This document shows, one piece after another, positions 33,681-42,261 of a DNA stretch of 42,266 bases; within the stretch, counting starts at the first letter, position 1; every line of letters starts with the position of its first letter. The notes under the pieces are model-generated. The model saw only the letters and a list, made by a program, of their open reading frames with translations, had not been told where the DNA came from and did no database searches. The stretch is from NCBI GenBank assembly GCA_900318345.1, contig ONKD01000015.1, positions 1 to 42,266 of the forward strand, read 5' to 3'. Position numbers and translations under genes: made by a program. The DNA comes from an uncultured Prevotellaceae bacterium. Its GTDB lineage: Bacteria; Bacteroidota; Bacteroidia; Bacteroidales; Muribaculaceae.

Positions 33681-35204
33681 ATGGCTAAGAAAGCTTTATT
33701 GATGATCCTTGATGGCTGGGGCGAAGGACCCAACGGCCACAGCAACGCGATTTACAGTACTCCGACTCCATATCTCGATTTCCTCAGGGCCGCTTATCCC
33801 CACAGCACACTCAAGGCCTGTGGTGAGGACGTAGGTCTGCCCGACGGTCAGATGGGCAACAGCGAGGTGGGCCACCTGAACATCGGTGGCGGTCGCGTGG
33901 TCTATCAGGACCTAGTGAAAATCAACCGCAGCATCGAGGACGGCTCTATACTGAAGAATCCCGAGATCGTGAGCGCCTACTCCTATGCCAAGGAGCACAG
34001 CAAAGCCCTGCACATCATGGGACTGACTAGCGCTGGTGGCGTACACAGTTCACTGGGTCACCTGATGGCCCTGTGTGACATCGCCAAGGAATATGGATTG
34101 GACAAAGTGTTTGTGCACTGCTTCATGGACGGTCGCGACACCGACCCCGAGAGCGGCAAGGGCTTTGTTAACCAGGTGGTTGAGCACTGCAAGCAGAGTG
34201 CCGGCACAGTGGCAACCGTCATCGGCCGCTATTATGCCATGGACCGCAACAACAACTGGGACCGAATCAAGGTGGCCTACGACATGCTCACGGCCGCACA
34301 AGGCAAGCAGAGCGACGATATGGTAAGGGCCATCCAGGAGTCCTATGACGAGGGCGTGACCGACGAGTTCATCAAGCCCATCGTCAACACGACCGTTGAC
34401 GGCCGCATCCAGGAGGGCGACGTGGTGATCTTTTTCAACTTCCGCAACGACCGCGCCAAGCAGCTCACCATTGCGCTCACCCAGGAGGACAAGCCCGCTG
34501 ACGGAATGACCATCGTCAAGGACCTGCAGTACTACTGCATGACCCCCTATGACCCCACCTTCAAGGGCATGCACATCCTGTTCCCGAAGGAGAATGTCGA
34601 TAACACGCTGTCAGAGTACCTGTCAAGCCAGGGCAAGCGCCAGCTGCACATCGCCGAGACCGAGAAGTATGCCCATGTAACCTTCTTCTTCAGCGGTGGC
34701 CGCGAACAGCCCTTTGCCAACGAAGACCGCATCCTGGTGCCCTCGCCCGACGTGGCCACCTATGACCTGAAGCCTGAGATGAGCGCCTATGAAGTGCGCG
34801 ACAAGCTCGTTGCCGCCATCCGCGAGGACAAGTACGACTTCATCGTGGTGAACTATGCTAACGGCGACATGGTGGGTCACACCGGCGTGTATGAGGCCAT
34901 CACCCAAGCCGTGAAGGCCGTTGACCGCTGTGTGCACGACACCGTCGAGGCCGCTCGCGCCACGGGTTATGAGGTCATCATCATCGCCGACCACGGCAAT
35001 GCCGACCATGCCATCAACACCGACGGCACACCCAACACGGCTCACTCGCTCAACCCCGTGCCCATCATCTATGTGACCGAGAATCCCGAGCTCATCATCA
35101 ACACTGGTCGCCTCGCCGACGTGGCTCCTACCATCCTGCAAATCATGGATTTGCCTCAGCCCAAGGAAATGACGGGTCACGGCCTCATCGACGTAACCAA
35201 GTAA
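33681..35204 (+). CDS. gpmI: 2,3-bisphosphoglycerate-independent phosphoglycerate mutase
   Basis: The 507-residue glycolytic enzyme interconverts 3- and 2-phosphoglycerate with two manganese ions. It has the alkaline-phosphatase fold motifs ILDGWG (D11) and the nucleophile S61 in [14 protein letters not shown]. The substrate-domain segment [12 protein letters not shown] follows, with metal ligands later in [13 protein letters not shown] and [12 protein letters not shown]. Length is standard (about 505-515). It stands alone with a -7 box upstream and a small hairpin after the stop. Codon use is strongly biased, as in other highly expressed genes here. Confidence 0.97.
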   Translation: MAKKALLMILDGWGEGPNGHSNAIYSTPTPYLDFLRAAYPHSTLKACGEDVGLPDGQMGNSEVGHLNIGGGRVVYQDLVKINRSIEDGSILKNPEIVSAYSYAKEHSKALHIMGLTSAGGVHSSLGHLMALCDIAKEYGLDKVFVHCFMDGRDTDPESGKGFVNQVVEHCKQSAGTVATVIGRYYAMDRNNNWDRIKVAYDMLTAAQGKQSDDMVRAIQESYDEGVTDEFIKPIVNTTVDGRIQEGDVVIFFNFRNDRAKQLTIALTQEDKPADGMTIVKDLQYYCMTPYDPTFKGMHILFPKENVDNTLSEYLSSQGKRQLHIAETEKYAHVTFFFSGGREQPFANEDRILVPSPDVATYDLKPEMSAYEVRDKLVAAIREDKYDFIVVNYANGDMVGHTGVYEAITQAVKAVDRCVHDTVEAARATGYEVIIIADHGNADHAINTDGTPNTAHSLNPVPIIYVTENPELIINTGRLADVAPTILQIMDLPQPKEMTGHGLIDVTK

Positions 35205-35220
35205 CAAACTAAACTGTAAT

Positions 35221-35240
35221 CGTCTTGTAGCAAGACGTTT
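35221..35240 (+). terminator. Weak terminator-like hairpin after gpmI
   Basis: A perfect 7-bp stem (35221-35227 with 35231-35237) with a 3-base loop is followed by only three T. Confidence 0.5.
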
Positions 35241-35250
35241 GAATACATAT

Positions 35251-35459
35251 TAACTTGAGTTCGACGAAAAAAAGTGCTATCTATTAACTCCTCCCCTTAA
35301 GGGAGGTGGCGCGAAGCGCCGGAGGAGTATGATTTGTCCTCGAAATATATCTTAGATAGTATCAACGCCCCCGCCGCTCCCGCGGCACCCCCTCTTATCC
35401 AAGAGGGGGAGTTGCCTACGCCTTGATTGACAAACGACATATTCATCGAACTCACGTTA
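35251..35459. mobile_element. MITE-like non-autonomous element with terminal inverted repeats
   Basis: Inverted ends at 35251-35268 and 35442-35459 match at 16 of 18 positions (TAAC..GAGTTCGA core). Inside are two GC-rich hairpin groups in opposite orientation: one at 35287-35328 (outer ACTCCTCC/GGAGGAGT, inner GGCGC/GCGCC) and one at 35373-35409 (GCCGC/GCGGC and CCCCCTCTT/AAGAGGGGG). TAT flanks both ends and could be a short target duplication. There is no open frame. It occupies most of the 315-base gap between gpmI and hydC. Confidence 0.6.
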
Positions 35460-35460
35460 T

Positions 35461-35504
35461 ATTAACAAGAGAGCAGGGCTTTAAAGCTCTGCTCTCTTGT
35501 TAAT
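35461..35504. terminator. Bidirectional terminator between gpmI and the hydrogenase operon
   Basis: A 20-bp stem (35461-35480 with 35485-35504, one G-U pair) has loop TTAA. It is 15 bases after the hydC stop on the minus strand. The T-run is short, but the stem is very stable. Confidence 0.8.
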
Positions 35505-35519
35505 ATGTGTCTAGGGTGA

Positions 35520-36014
35520 TTAGCCCTCGTTGGCCATGTCGTCGAGGATCTTGCGAACATCCTTGACGTCCAGGCGGCCATAGACGTGCTCACCAATCAT
35601 GACAACGGGTGCAAGACCGCAAGCGCCGACGCAGCGCAGGCAGTCGAGCGAGAACTTGCCATCGGGGGTGGTCTCGCCCACCTCGATGTTCAAGACGCGC
35701 TTGATCTCCTCAAGCAGACGCTCTGAACCGCGAACATAGCAAGCGGTACCCAGGCAAACTGAAATCGGGTGCTTGCCCTTGGGGGTCATGGTGAAGAACG
35801 AGTAGAACGTCACTACGCCATAAACCTTGGAAGCGGGGATACCCAGCTTGCGGGCGATGATGCGTTGCATCGGCTCGGGGAGGTAGCCGTGCAATGCCTG
35901 GCACTCGTGCAGCACGTTGATCAGTTCACCGGGCTTGTTGCCGTGCTTGTCGCAGATCTCCTCGACCTGTTGAACAACGGTACACGCCAGCTTGATTTCT
36001 TCTTTCTTCTTCAT
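35520..36014 (-). CDS. hydC: NuoE-like [2Fe-2S] subunit of NADH-dependent [FeFe] hydrogenase
   Basis: The 164-residue protein has the thioredoxin-like ferredoxin fold of NuoE/HydC. The four cluster cysteines are in CLGTACYVRG and CLRCVGACG. The helical N-terminal part with LINVLHECQALHGYLP is typical of the family. In trimeric hydrogenases this subunit relays electrons between the flavin subunit and the hydrogenase subunit. It is the last gene of the hydB-hydA-hydC operon, 26 bases after hydA, and is followed by a strong terminator. Confidence 0.9.
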   Translation of the reverse strand: MKKKEEIKLACTVVQQVEEICDKHGNKPGELINVLHECQALHGYLPEPMQRIIARKLGIPASKVYGVVTFYSFFTMTPKGKHPISVCLGTACYVRGSERLLEEIKRVLNIEVGETTPDGKFSLDCLRCVGACGLAPVVMIGEHVYGRLDVKDVRKILDDMANEG

Positions 36015-36040
36015 ATCGTTATTGATGTTTTGATTCGAAA

Positions 36041-37810
36041 TTAGTGAATAGACTTATCAAAGTAATGCGTGTGAAGCAGGTGATGTGCTTTCTCGCCACA
36101 GGGCTCGCCCAGGAAGTCCTTGTAGAGCTTCTGGATGTCGGGGTTCTCGTGGCTCTTGCGCAGGGCCTTGCCCTCGTCCTCGCGGTAAACGGCAGCGGCA
36201 CGGGCCTTGAGAATCTCGATGTTGCCGTGGTGGTAGGGCTGACCAGCGCCACCAATGCAACCGCCGGGACATGCCATCACCTCAACAACATGGTAGTTGA
36301 GCTTGCCGGCGCGCAGCAGTTCCATGACCTTGCGTGCATTGCTCAGGGTGTGAGCGATGCAGACCTTGAGCTCAAAGCCGTTGAGGTCGATTGTAGCTTC
36401 CCTGATGCCTTCCAGACCACGCACTTCGTTGAACTCGAGGTGCGGCAGGGTCTTGCCGGTGTGCACCTCATAGACGGTGCGCAATGCGGCCTCCATCACA
36501 CCACCAGTGTTGGCGAAGATAGCGCCTGCACCTGTGGACTCGCCCAGAGGAGAATCAAAGTCGCCGTCGGGCAGGTTAGCGAAGTCGATGTTGGCGCGCT
36601 TGATCAGGCGGCCCAACTCGCGGGTCGAGATGCTGTAGTCCACATCGGGATTGCCATCAACCTTGAACTCGTCACGGCCGCACTCGTACTTCTTGGCCAA
36701 GCAGGGCATGATTGAAACGACAACGAGTTTCTCGCGGGGGATACCCATCTTCTCAGCCCAGTAGGTCTTGGCAACAGCGCCAAACATCTGAGCGGGCGAC
36801 TTGGCAGTCGAGGGATACTCGAGCAGATCAGGGAACTCGTGCTCATAGAAGTTAACCCATGCGGGGCAGCATGAAGTCATAACAGGCAGTTTCACATCCT
36901 TATCGCCAGCAAGGAACTTGTTGAGGCGACCCAGGATCTCGGTGCCCTCTTCCATGATGGTAAGGTCAGCACCGAAGTCGGTGTCGAACACATAGTCAAA
37001 GCCGAGGTCACGCAATGCGGTAGCCATCTTGCCAGTCACGATAGTGCCGGGCTTCATGCCGAACTCCTCGCCCAAAGCGACGCGCACTGCAGGTGCGGGC
37101 TGAGCAACAACCACCTTGTCGGGGTTGGTCAGGTCGTCCATGAGCTGGTTGGTATAGTCATGCTCGGTCAAGGCACCAGTGGGACATACGGCGACGCACT
37201 GGCCGCAATAGGTACAGTTGGTGTCGGTGAACATCTTGTCGAAGGTGGGAGCGATGGTGGTGTTGAAACCACGGCGGATAGCGCTCAGCACGCCTACAGA
37301 CTGAACATTGTTGCAGACACTCTCGCAACGGCGGCAGTAAACACACTTCTCCATGTTGCGTGAGATGGCGGGCGTCAACTCTTGTTTGCGCTCGCTCTGC
37401 TCACCACCGTTATAAGGCATTTGGCGGATGTTGAAGCGCATAACCAGACGCTGCAACTCACAGTCACTGCACTTGGGGCAGGTCAAGCAATCGTTGGGAT
37501 GGTCGCTAAGCATCAGCTCGGCAACGGTCTTGCGGGCGCGAATAACGCGGGCACTGTTGGTGTGAACCACCATACCAGGAGTCACGCGGGTAGCGCAGGC
37601 AGGAGCCAGATTGCGACGGCCTTCGATCTCCACAACACAAATGCGGCACGATGCGGGCATGTTCTGAACACAGGTGCCCTCGAGGTCGATGTGGCACAGG
37701 GTGGGAATGCTGATGCCCACAGTCTTGGCGGCATCGAGCAGCATGGTCCCTGCGGGAACATTTACCTCGTGTTTATCAATCGTCAGAGTGATCATATTCT
37801 TTTCTTCCAT
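36041..37810 (-). CDS. hydA: [FeFe] hydrogenase catalytic subunit
   Basis: The 589-residue protein reduces protons or oxidises H2 in the cytosol. Domains in order: N-terminal [2Fe-2S] (cysteines 39-72 region), a His/Cys cluster (HPNDCLTCPKCSDC, 104-117) and two [4Fe-4S] sets (CVYCRRCESVC and CTYCGQCVAVC). The H-cluster domain has L1 TSCCPAW (312-318), L2 MPCLAKKYE (368-376) and L3 MACPGGC (512-518). All H-cluster cysteines are present. It is shorter than the Thermotoga HydA because the extra C-terminal [2Fe-2S] domain is absent. With NuoF-like and NuoE-like partners it fits the trimeric, NADH-linked, possibly electron-bifurcating group. The maturases HydE, HydF and HydG are not in the window. 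A downstream Met (MITLTI) five residues in is an alternative start. Confidence 0.95.
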   Translation of the reverse strand: MEEKNMITLTIDKHEVNVPAGTMLLDAAKTVGISIPTLCHIDLEGTCVQNMPASCRICVVEIEGRRNLAPACATRVTPGMVVHTNSARVIRARKTVAELMLSDHPNDCLTCPKCSDCELQRLVMRFNIRQMPYNGGEQSERKQELTPAISRNMEKCVYCRRCESVCNNVQSVGVLSAIRRGFNTTIAPTFDKMFTDTNCTYCGQCVAVCPTGALTEHDYTNQLMDDLTNPDKVVVAQPAPAVRVALGEEFGMKPGTIVTGKMATALRDLGFDYVFDTDFGADLTIMEEGTEILGRLNKFLAGDKDVKLPVMTSCCPAWVNFYEHEFPDLLEYPSTAKSPAQMFGAVAKTYWAEKMGIPREKLVVVSIMPCLAKKYECGRDEFKVDGNPDVDYSISTRELGRLIKRANIDFANLPDGDFDSPLGESTGAGAIFANTGGVMEAALRTVYEVHTGKTLPHLEFNEVRGLEGIREATIDLNGFELKVCIAHTLSNARKVMELLRAGKLNYHVVEVMACPGGCIGGAGQPYHHGNIEILKARAAAVYREDEGKALRKSHENPDIQKLYKDFLGEPCGEKAHHLLHTHYFDKSIH

Positions 37811-37824
37811 GATGCTATCGAAAT

Positions 37825-39732
37825 TTAATAAACCGAGATGGCGTCGAAGCGGCAGTTAGACTTACACATACCGCAGCGGATGCACTCGAAGGGGTTAATA
37901 ATGTGAGGCTTACGCATGTCGCCCATAATGGCGTTAGCGGGGCACTTGCGGGCACAAGCGCCGCAACCCTTACACTTGGAGGCTTCAATGCTGTAGGTCA
38001 CGAGGGCCTTGCACTGCTTAGCGCGACAGGTGTGCTGTTTCACATGCTCAACATATTCGTCCCAGAAGTTGTTAATCGTCGATAACACGGGATTGGGTGA
38101 AGTCTGACCGAGGCCACACAGGGCGGTGTCCTTGATGATCTCGCCCAGTTCTTTCAGGCGATCAAGGTCTTCCATGGTGCCCTTACCCTCGGTAATGCGG
38201 GTGAGGATCTCAAGCATACGCTTGTTACCGATGCGACAGGGCGTGCACTTACCGCAGCTCTCGTCACAGGTGAACTCGAGGTAGAACTTGGCCACGCTGA
38301 CCATACAGTCGTCCTCATCCATAACGATCATACCGCCAGAACCCATCATCGAGCCTGCAGCAGTAAGATGCTCATAGTCAATGGGAGTGTCGAGGTGCTT
38401 TGCAGTCAAGCAACCGCCCGAGGGGCCACCAGTCTGCACAGCCTTAAACTCCTTGCCATTCTTAACGCCACCACCGATGTCGTAGATGATCTCACGCAGT
38501 GTCGTGCCCATGGGAACCTCGATAAGGCCCACATTATTAATTTTACCTGCAAGAGCGAACACCTTGGTACCCTTGCTCTTCTCGGTACCGATCGAAGCAA
38601 ACCAGTCAGCGCCCTTGGTCAAGATGATGGGCACATTGGCGAGGGTCTCAACGTTGTTCACGTTGGTGGGCTTCATGTTGAAACCAGCCTCAGCGGGGAA
38701 CGGCGGCTTCAGGGTGGGCTCACCGCGCTTGCCTTCCATCGAGTGGATAAGGGCGGTCTCCTCACCGCAGACGAAAGCGCCAGCACCGTAGCGAATCTCA
38801 ATATCAAAATCAAAGTCTGTACCCAGAATCCTCTTGCCGAGCAGGCCATACTCGCGAGCCTGCTTGATAGCAATCTTCAGGCGGTTTACAGCCAGGGGAT
38901 ACTCAGCGCGGATGTAAATCAAACCCTTGTGGGCGTTGATACAGTAACCGCAGACGGTCATGGCCTCGATCACCGAGTTGGGGTCACCCTCCATGATAGA
39001 GCGGTCCATGAATGCACCGGGGTCGCCCTCGTCAGCGTTGCAGACCACATACTTCTCGTCGGCATCATAGCCACGGGCAAAGCCCCACTTCATACCGGTG
39101 GGGAAGCCAGCGCCACCACGTCCGCGCAGACCTGAGGCCTTGATGATCTCAATCACCTCTTCGGGGGTCTGGTTGAGCAATGCGTTAGCAATACCCTGAT
39201 AACCGTCACGGGCGATGTATTCCTCAATGTTCTCGGGGTCAATCAGGCCGCAGTTACGCAAAGCGATACGCATCTGCTTGCGGTAGAAGTCCATGTGCTT
39301 GCTGTCGCTTACCGTCTTCTGGGTCTTGGGGTCAACATAGAGCAGGCGCTCCACGCGACGACCGCCAATGATGTGTTCCTTGACGATTTCGGCAGCATCC
39401 TCGGGCTTCACCTGGGTGTAGAAGGTGTTGTCGGGGATAATCTTCACGATGGGACCTTTCTCGCAGAAACCGAAGCAACCGGTAGTGATGACATCCACCT
39501 TGTCGGCAATGCCATTCTCCTCGCACGCAGCTTTCAGGTTATCAACGATTTTGTGGCTGTTGGACGCCTTGCAACCAGTACCGCCGCAGCACAGCACTTG
39601 CAGATGCTCGGCTCCGGTAGCAAGACCACAACACTGCTCTGACGCCTGGTCAGAACTTTCCTCGCGCAGCGCCAATGCCTGCTGCGCACGCTTCCTCAAG
39701 TTCTCGAGGTCGTTAATAGAAAGTATTTTCAC
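37825..39732 (-). CDS. hydB: NuoF-like flavin/FeS subunit of NADH-dependent [FeFe] hydrogenase
   Basis: The 635-residue protein has three parts. Residues of about 45-130 form a thioredoxin-like [2Fe-2S] domain (CCGGTGC, then CFGFC). Residues of about 190-560 form the NuoF core with the NAD/FMN loops GLRGRGGAGFPTG and CNADEGDPGAF and the [4Fe-4S] motif CDESCGKCTPC. The C-terminal end has two [4Fe-4S] ferredoxin sets, CKGCGACARKC and CIRCGMCKSNC. This is the architecture of HydB of bifurcating hydrogenases, which binds NAD(H) and probably ferredoxin. It is the first gene of the operon, 14 bases before hydA, with a promoter upstream. Confidence 0.94.
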   Translation of the reverse strand: MKILSINDLENLRKRAQQALALREESSDQASEQCCGLATGAEHLQVLCCGGTGCKASNSHKIVDNLKAACEENGIADKVDVITTGCFGFCEKGPIVKIIPDNTFYTQVKPEDAAEIVKEHIIGGRRVERLLYVDPKTQKTVSDSKHMDFYRKQMRIALRNCGLIDPENIEEYIARDGYQGIANALLNQTPEEVIEIIKASGLRGRGGAGFPTGMKWGFARGYDADEKYVVCNADEGDPGAFMDRSIMEGDPNSVIEAMTVCGYCINAHKGLIYIRAEYPLAVNRLKIAIKQAREYGLLGKRILGTDFDFDIEIRYGAGAFVCGEETALIHSMEGKRGEPTLKPPFPAEAGFNMKPTNVNNVETLANVPIILTKGADWFASIGTEKSKGTKVFALAGKINNVGLIEVPMGTTLREIIYDIGGGVKNGKEFKAVQTGGPSGGCLTAKHLDTPIDYEHLTAAGSMMGSGGMIVMDEDDCMVSVAKFYLEFTCDESCGKCTPCRIGNKRMLEILTRITEGKGTMEDLDRLKELGEIIKDTALCGLGQTSPNPVLSTINNFWDEYVEHVKQHTCRAKQCKALVTYSIEASKCKGCGACARKCPANAIMGDMRKPHIINPFECIRCGMCKSNCRFDAISVY

Positions 39733-39788
39733 GTTGTAGAAATGAATTAGTTATTAGTGTTATAGATTTATGTACGGTTATTGCGGGT

Positions 39789-39820
39789 CAAAAGTAGTGG
39801 TTTTTTTTTGATTACAGAAA
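39789..39820 (-). promoter_or_regulatory. Promoter for the hydBAC operon
   Basis: On the minus strand, TTTC (39820-39817), 20 bases and TACTTTTG (39796-39789) match the consensus with one change in the -33. The -7 box lies about 56 bases before the hydB ATG. Confidence 0.65.
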
Positions 39821-39885
39821 TATTTCGGCAAATATTTTAGAATTATGTATAATAATAGATTTTTAGTTTTCTGATTCATGAAATC

Positions 39886-39923
39886 AAAAAACCACCGGTA
39901 TCCTGTCAAAAGGATACCAGTGG
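39886..39923 (-). terminator. Terminator of rpsA
   Basis: A 13-bp stem (39911-39923 with 39892-39904, one G-U pair) with a 6-base loop is followed on the minus strand by six T. It lies 43 bases after the rpsA stop. Confidence 0.88.
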
Positions 39924-39966
39924 CATCAACATATAACGCGATGGTTATATATTTCTCGATTGGGAT

Positions 39967-41793
39967 TTACTCCTCAGCCTTGGGAGCATCGTCGCTAGCC
40001 TCGGGGGCCTCGTTCTTCTCGAGCTGGGCCTTCAGGGCAGCCAAGTCAGTCACGTCACCCAGCGTGGTCTTCTCGACCTGGGGAGCGGCGGGAGCGGCCT
40101 CGGCAGCGGGCTTGTTGGCAGCAGCCTGACGGCGTGCCTTGCGAGCCTCGTTGCGCTGCTCATCCTCAAAGATGCGGCTGTGAGACAGGATGATGTGCTT
40201 GCTCTCCTTGTTGAAGTCAATCACCTTGAACATCAAGGTCTCACCCTGCTTGGCAGTGGTGCCATCCTCCTTGGTGAGGTGCTTGGGGGTTGCAAAGCCT
40301 TCAACACCGTAGGGATCGAGACGGATCTGACCGCCACGCTCGGTGAGCTCGCTGATGGTACCCTCGTGCACGCTGCCACGGGTAAAGATGGTCTCATAGT
40401 TCTCCCAGGGATTCTCCTCGAGCTGCTTGTGACCAAGGCTCAGACGACGGTTCTCCTTGTCGATGTCGAGAACGACAACGTCGATGGGAGCGTCAACCTT
40501 AGTAAACTCGCTGGGGTGTTTGATCTTCTTGGTCCAGGACAGGTCGCTGATGTGGATCAGACCCTCAACGCCCTCTTCCATCTCAACAAAGATACCGAAG
40601 TTGGTGAAGTTGCGCACCTTAGCGGTGTGCTTGCTGCCAACGGGGTACTTCTCCTCGATGGTGTCCCAAGGATCGTTGGTGAGCTGCTTAACGCCAAGCG
40701 ACATCTTGCGGTCAGCGCGGTCCAGAGCCAGGATAACGGCCTCGACCTCGTCACCCACCTTCATGAAGTCCTGTGCAGGACGCAGGCGCTGTGACCAGCT
40801 CATCTCGCTCACGTGAATCAGGCCCTCAACACCGGGAGCCACCTCAACAAATGCACCGTAGTCGTACATAACGACAACCTTGCCCTTGATGTGGTCGCCC
40901 ACCTTGAGGTTGGGATCCAGAGCATCCCAGGGATGCGGCTGGAGCTGCTTGAGACCCAAAGCGATGCGGTTCTTCTCCTCATTGAAGTCGAGGATAACGA
41001 CGTTGAGCTTCTGCTCGGGCTCGACGATGTCGGCGGGGTTGTTTACGCGGCCCCACGACAGGTCGGTGATGTGAATCAGACCATCCACGCCACCCAGGTC
41101 GATGAACACACCATAGTTGGTGATGTTCTTAACGGTACCCTCGAGTACCTGACCCTTCTCGAGCTTGGACATGATCTCTTTCTTCTGCTGTTCGAGCTCA
41201 GCCTCGATGAGTGCCTTGTGCGAAACAACAACATTGCGGAAGTCCTGGTTAATCTTCACGATCTTGAACTCCATAGTCTTGTCAACGTAGTCATCATAGT
41301 TGCGGATCGGGCGCACGTCAATCTGTGAACCGGGCAAGAAGGCCTCGATGCCAAATACATCGACGATCATACCACCCTTAGTGCGGCACTTGATGTAACC
41401 CTTGATGATCTCGTTTTTCTCAAGCGCTTCGTTAACGCGATCCCAGCTCTTGGCCTGACGGGCCTTGCGGTGCGACAGCACGAGCTGACCTTTCTTGTCC
41501 TCACGGTTCTCGACATACACTTCAACAGTGTCGCCCACCTTGAGGTCGGGGTTGTAACGGAATTCGCTAACGGGAATAATGCCGTCCGACTTTGCACCAA
41601 TGTTAACCACAACCTCGCGCTTGTTGATCGAGATTACGGTACCTTCGGTCACTTCGTCCTCCTGGAATGCGTTCAGGGACTTGTCGTAGGTTTTTTCCAG
41701 TTCTTCAAAAGATTTGTCTCTTTTGGTTTCGCCTTTCTCATAGGCGTCCCAATCGAAATCGGCGATTGGAGAATTTTTTAATTCTTCGCTCAT
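39967..41793 (-). CDS. rpsA: 30S ribosomal protein S1
   Basis: The 608-residue protein has six S1 RNA-binding domains, at about 46-115, 130-198, 213-281, 298-368, 385-455 and 470-540. Each has the VEGLIH(I/V)S(D/E)-like core in the central copies. An N-terminal acidic region and a C-terminal Ala/Glu tail flank them. S1 helps mRNA bind the small subunit; in Bacteroidetes it is important because Shine-Dalgarno signals are weak. Length is usual for the phylum. The mRNA leader contains, or is preceded by, a truncated phage gene whose promoter-like -7 box may serve rpsA. A terminator follows. Confidence 0.96.
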   Translation of the reverse strand: MSEELKNSPIADFDWDAYEKGETKRDKSFEELEKTYDKSLNAFQEDEVTEGTVISINKREVVVNIGAKSDGIIPVSEFRYNPDLKVGDTVEVYVENREDKKGQLVLSHRKARQAKSWDRVNEALEKNEIIKGYIKCRTKGGMIVDVFGIEAFLPGSQIDVRPIRNYDDYVDKTMEFKIVKINQDFRNVVVSHKALIEAELEQQKKEIMSKLEKGQVLEGTVKNITNYGVFIDLGGVDGLIHITDLSWGRVNNPADIVEPEQKLNVVILDFNEEKNRIALGLKQLQPHPWDALDPNLKVGDHIKGKVVVMYDYGAFVEVAPGVEGLIHVSEMSWSQRLRPAQDFMKVGDEVEAVILALDRADRKMSLGVKQLTNDPWDTIEEKYPVGSKHTAKVRNFTNFGIFVEMEEGVEGLIHISDLSWTKKIKHPSEFTKVDAPIDVVVLDIDKENRRLSLGHKQLEENPWENYETIFTRGSVHEGTISELTERGGQIRLDPYGVEGFATPKHLTKEDGTTAKQGETLMFKVIDFNKESKHIILSHSRIFEDEQRNEARKARRQAAANKPAAEAAPAAPQVEKTTLGDVTDLAALKAQLEKNEAPEASDDAPKAEE

Positions 41794-41825
41794 TTAAATT
41801 GTTAATAATAAGTTAGTTAAACAGC

Positions 41826-42110
41826 CTACAAAAATCTTCTTAACAACTGAAAAATCTGAAATTCCAGCTCAACCTGCAACCCCGTCACCTCGCTCGCCGT
41901 GTAGGCCGTCGTCGCACCCAACCGCCTCCCCTCGTCAGTCAACCCAGCAATCCCAGCCTTCGTCGATCCCAATACACCAGCCAACTTGCTATTCGCTTGC
42001 TCAAAGTCTTTGGTCTGCTCATTAACCTTGTGGATCTCCCTCAATGCTTGGTTCGCATTCAAGCTCATCACCCACTCGATATAATCCGGTGTCAATCTAG
42101 ATTTTGCCAT
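41826..42110 (-). pseudogene. Truncated phage tail tape-measure protein fragment
   Basis: The 94-residue frame starts with MAKSRLTPDYIEWV and runs through a helical region. It continues to RRLGATTAYTASEVTGLQ, a motif of TP901-type tail tape-measure proteins, which continue for hundreds of residues. Here the resemblance stops at about residue 82 (VEL) and 12 unrelated residues (EFQIFQLLRRFL) end the frame. No other phage gene is in the window. It lies 32 bases upstream of rpsA on the same strand and has a -7 box at 42128-42135. It is a phage remnant that may now be part of the rpsA leader. Confidence 0.65.
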
Positions 42111-42127
42111 ATTTACTTTTTTTATGG

Positions 42128-42135
42128 CAAAGGTA
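42128..42135 (-). promoter_or_regulatory. Candidate -7 box upstream of the tape-measure fragment and rpsA
   Basis: TACCTTTG on the minus strand fits TAnnTTTG and lies 17 bases before the fragment's ATG. A TTTTA stretch near 42153-42157 is a poor -33. It may be the rpsA promoter, since no better one was found closer. Confidence 0.5.
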
Positions 42136-42170
42136 GAAGACGCATCATTAGAATAAAAGGACTAAAAAAA

Positions 42171-42207
42171 AGAGGGTGTGTCATAATTCTGGCACATCCT
42201 CTTTTTG
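42171..42207. terminator. Bidirectional terminator hairpin
   Basis: A 13-bp stem (42171-42183 with 42190-42202, two G-U pairs) has a 6-base loop, A-run on the left and T-run on the right. It probably ends a gene beyond the window edge. The left arm shares GAGGGTGTGTCATA with 12169-12182. Confidence 0.75.
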
Positions 42208-42229
42208 TAACATGCTGTAAAACATATAA

Positions 42230-42261
42230 CAAAGCCTCTACTTTCCCAAGCGGAGGCTTTG
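42230..42261. terminator. Second hairpin at the window edge
   Basis: Arms CAAAGCCTC (42230-42238) and GAGGCTTTG (42253-42261) form a 9-bp stem with a 14-base loop. It may be a terminator of a gene outside the window. Confidence 0.5.

Noticed and set aside
30602-35519. tRNA genes in the long intergenic regions
   Set aside because: No cloverleaf with a GTTCRA T-loop and matching acceptor stem was found by reading both strands.
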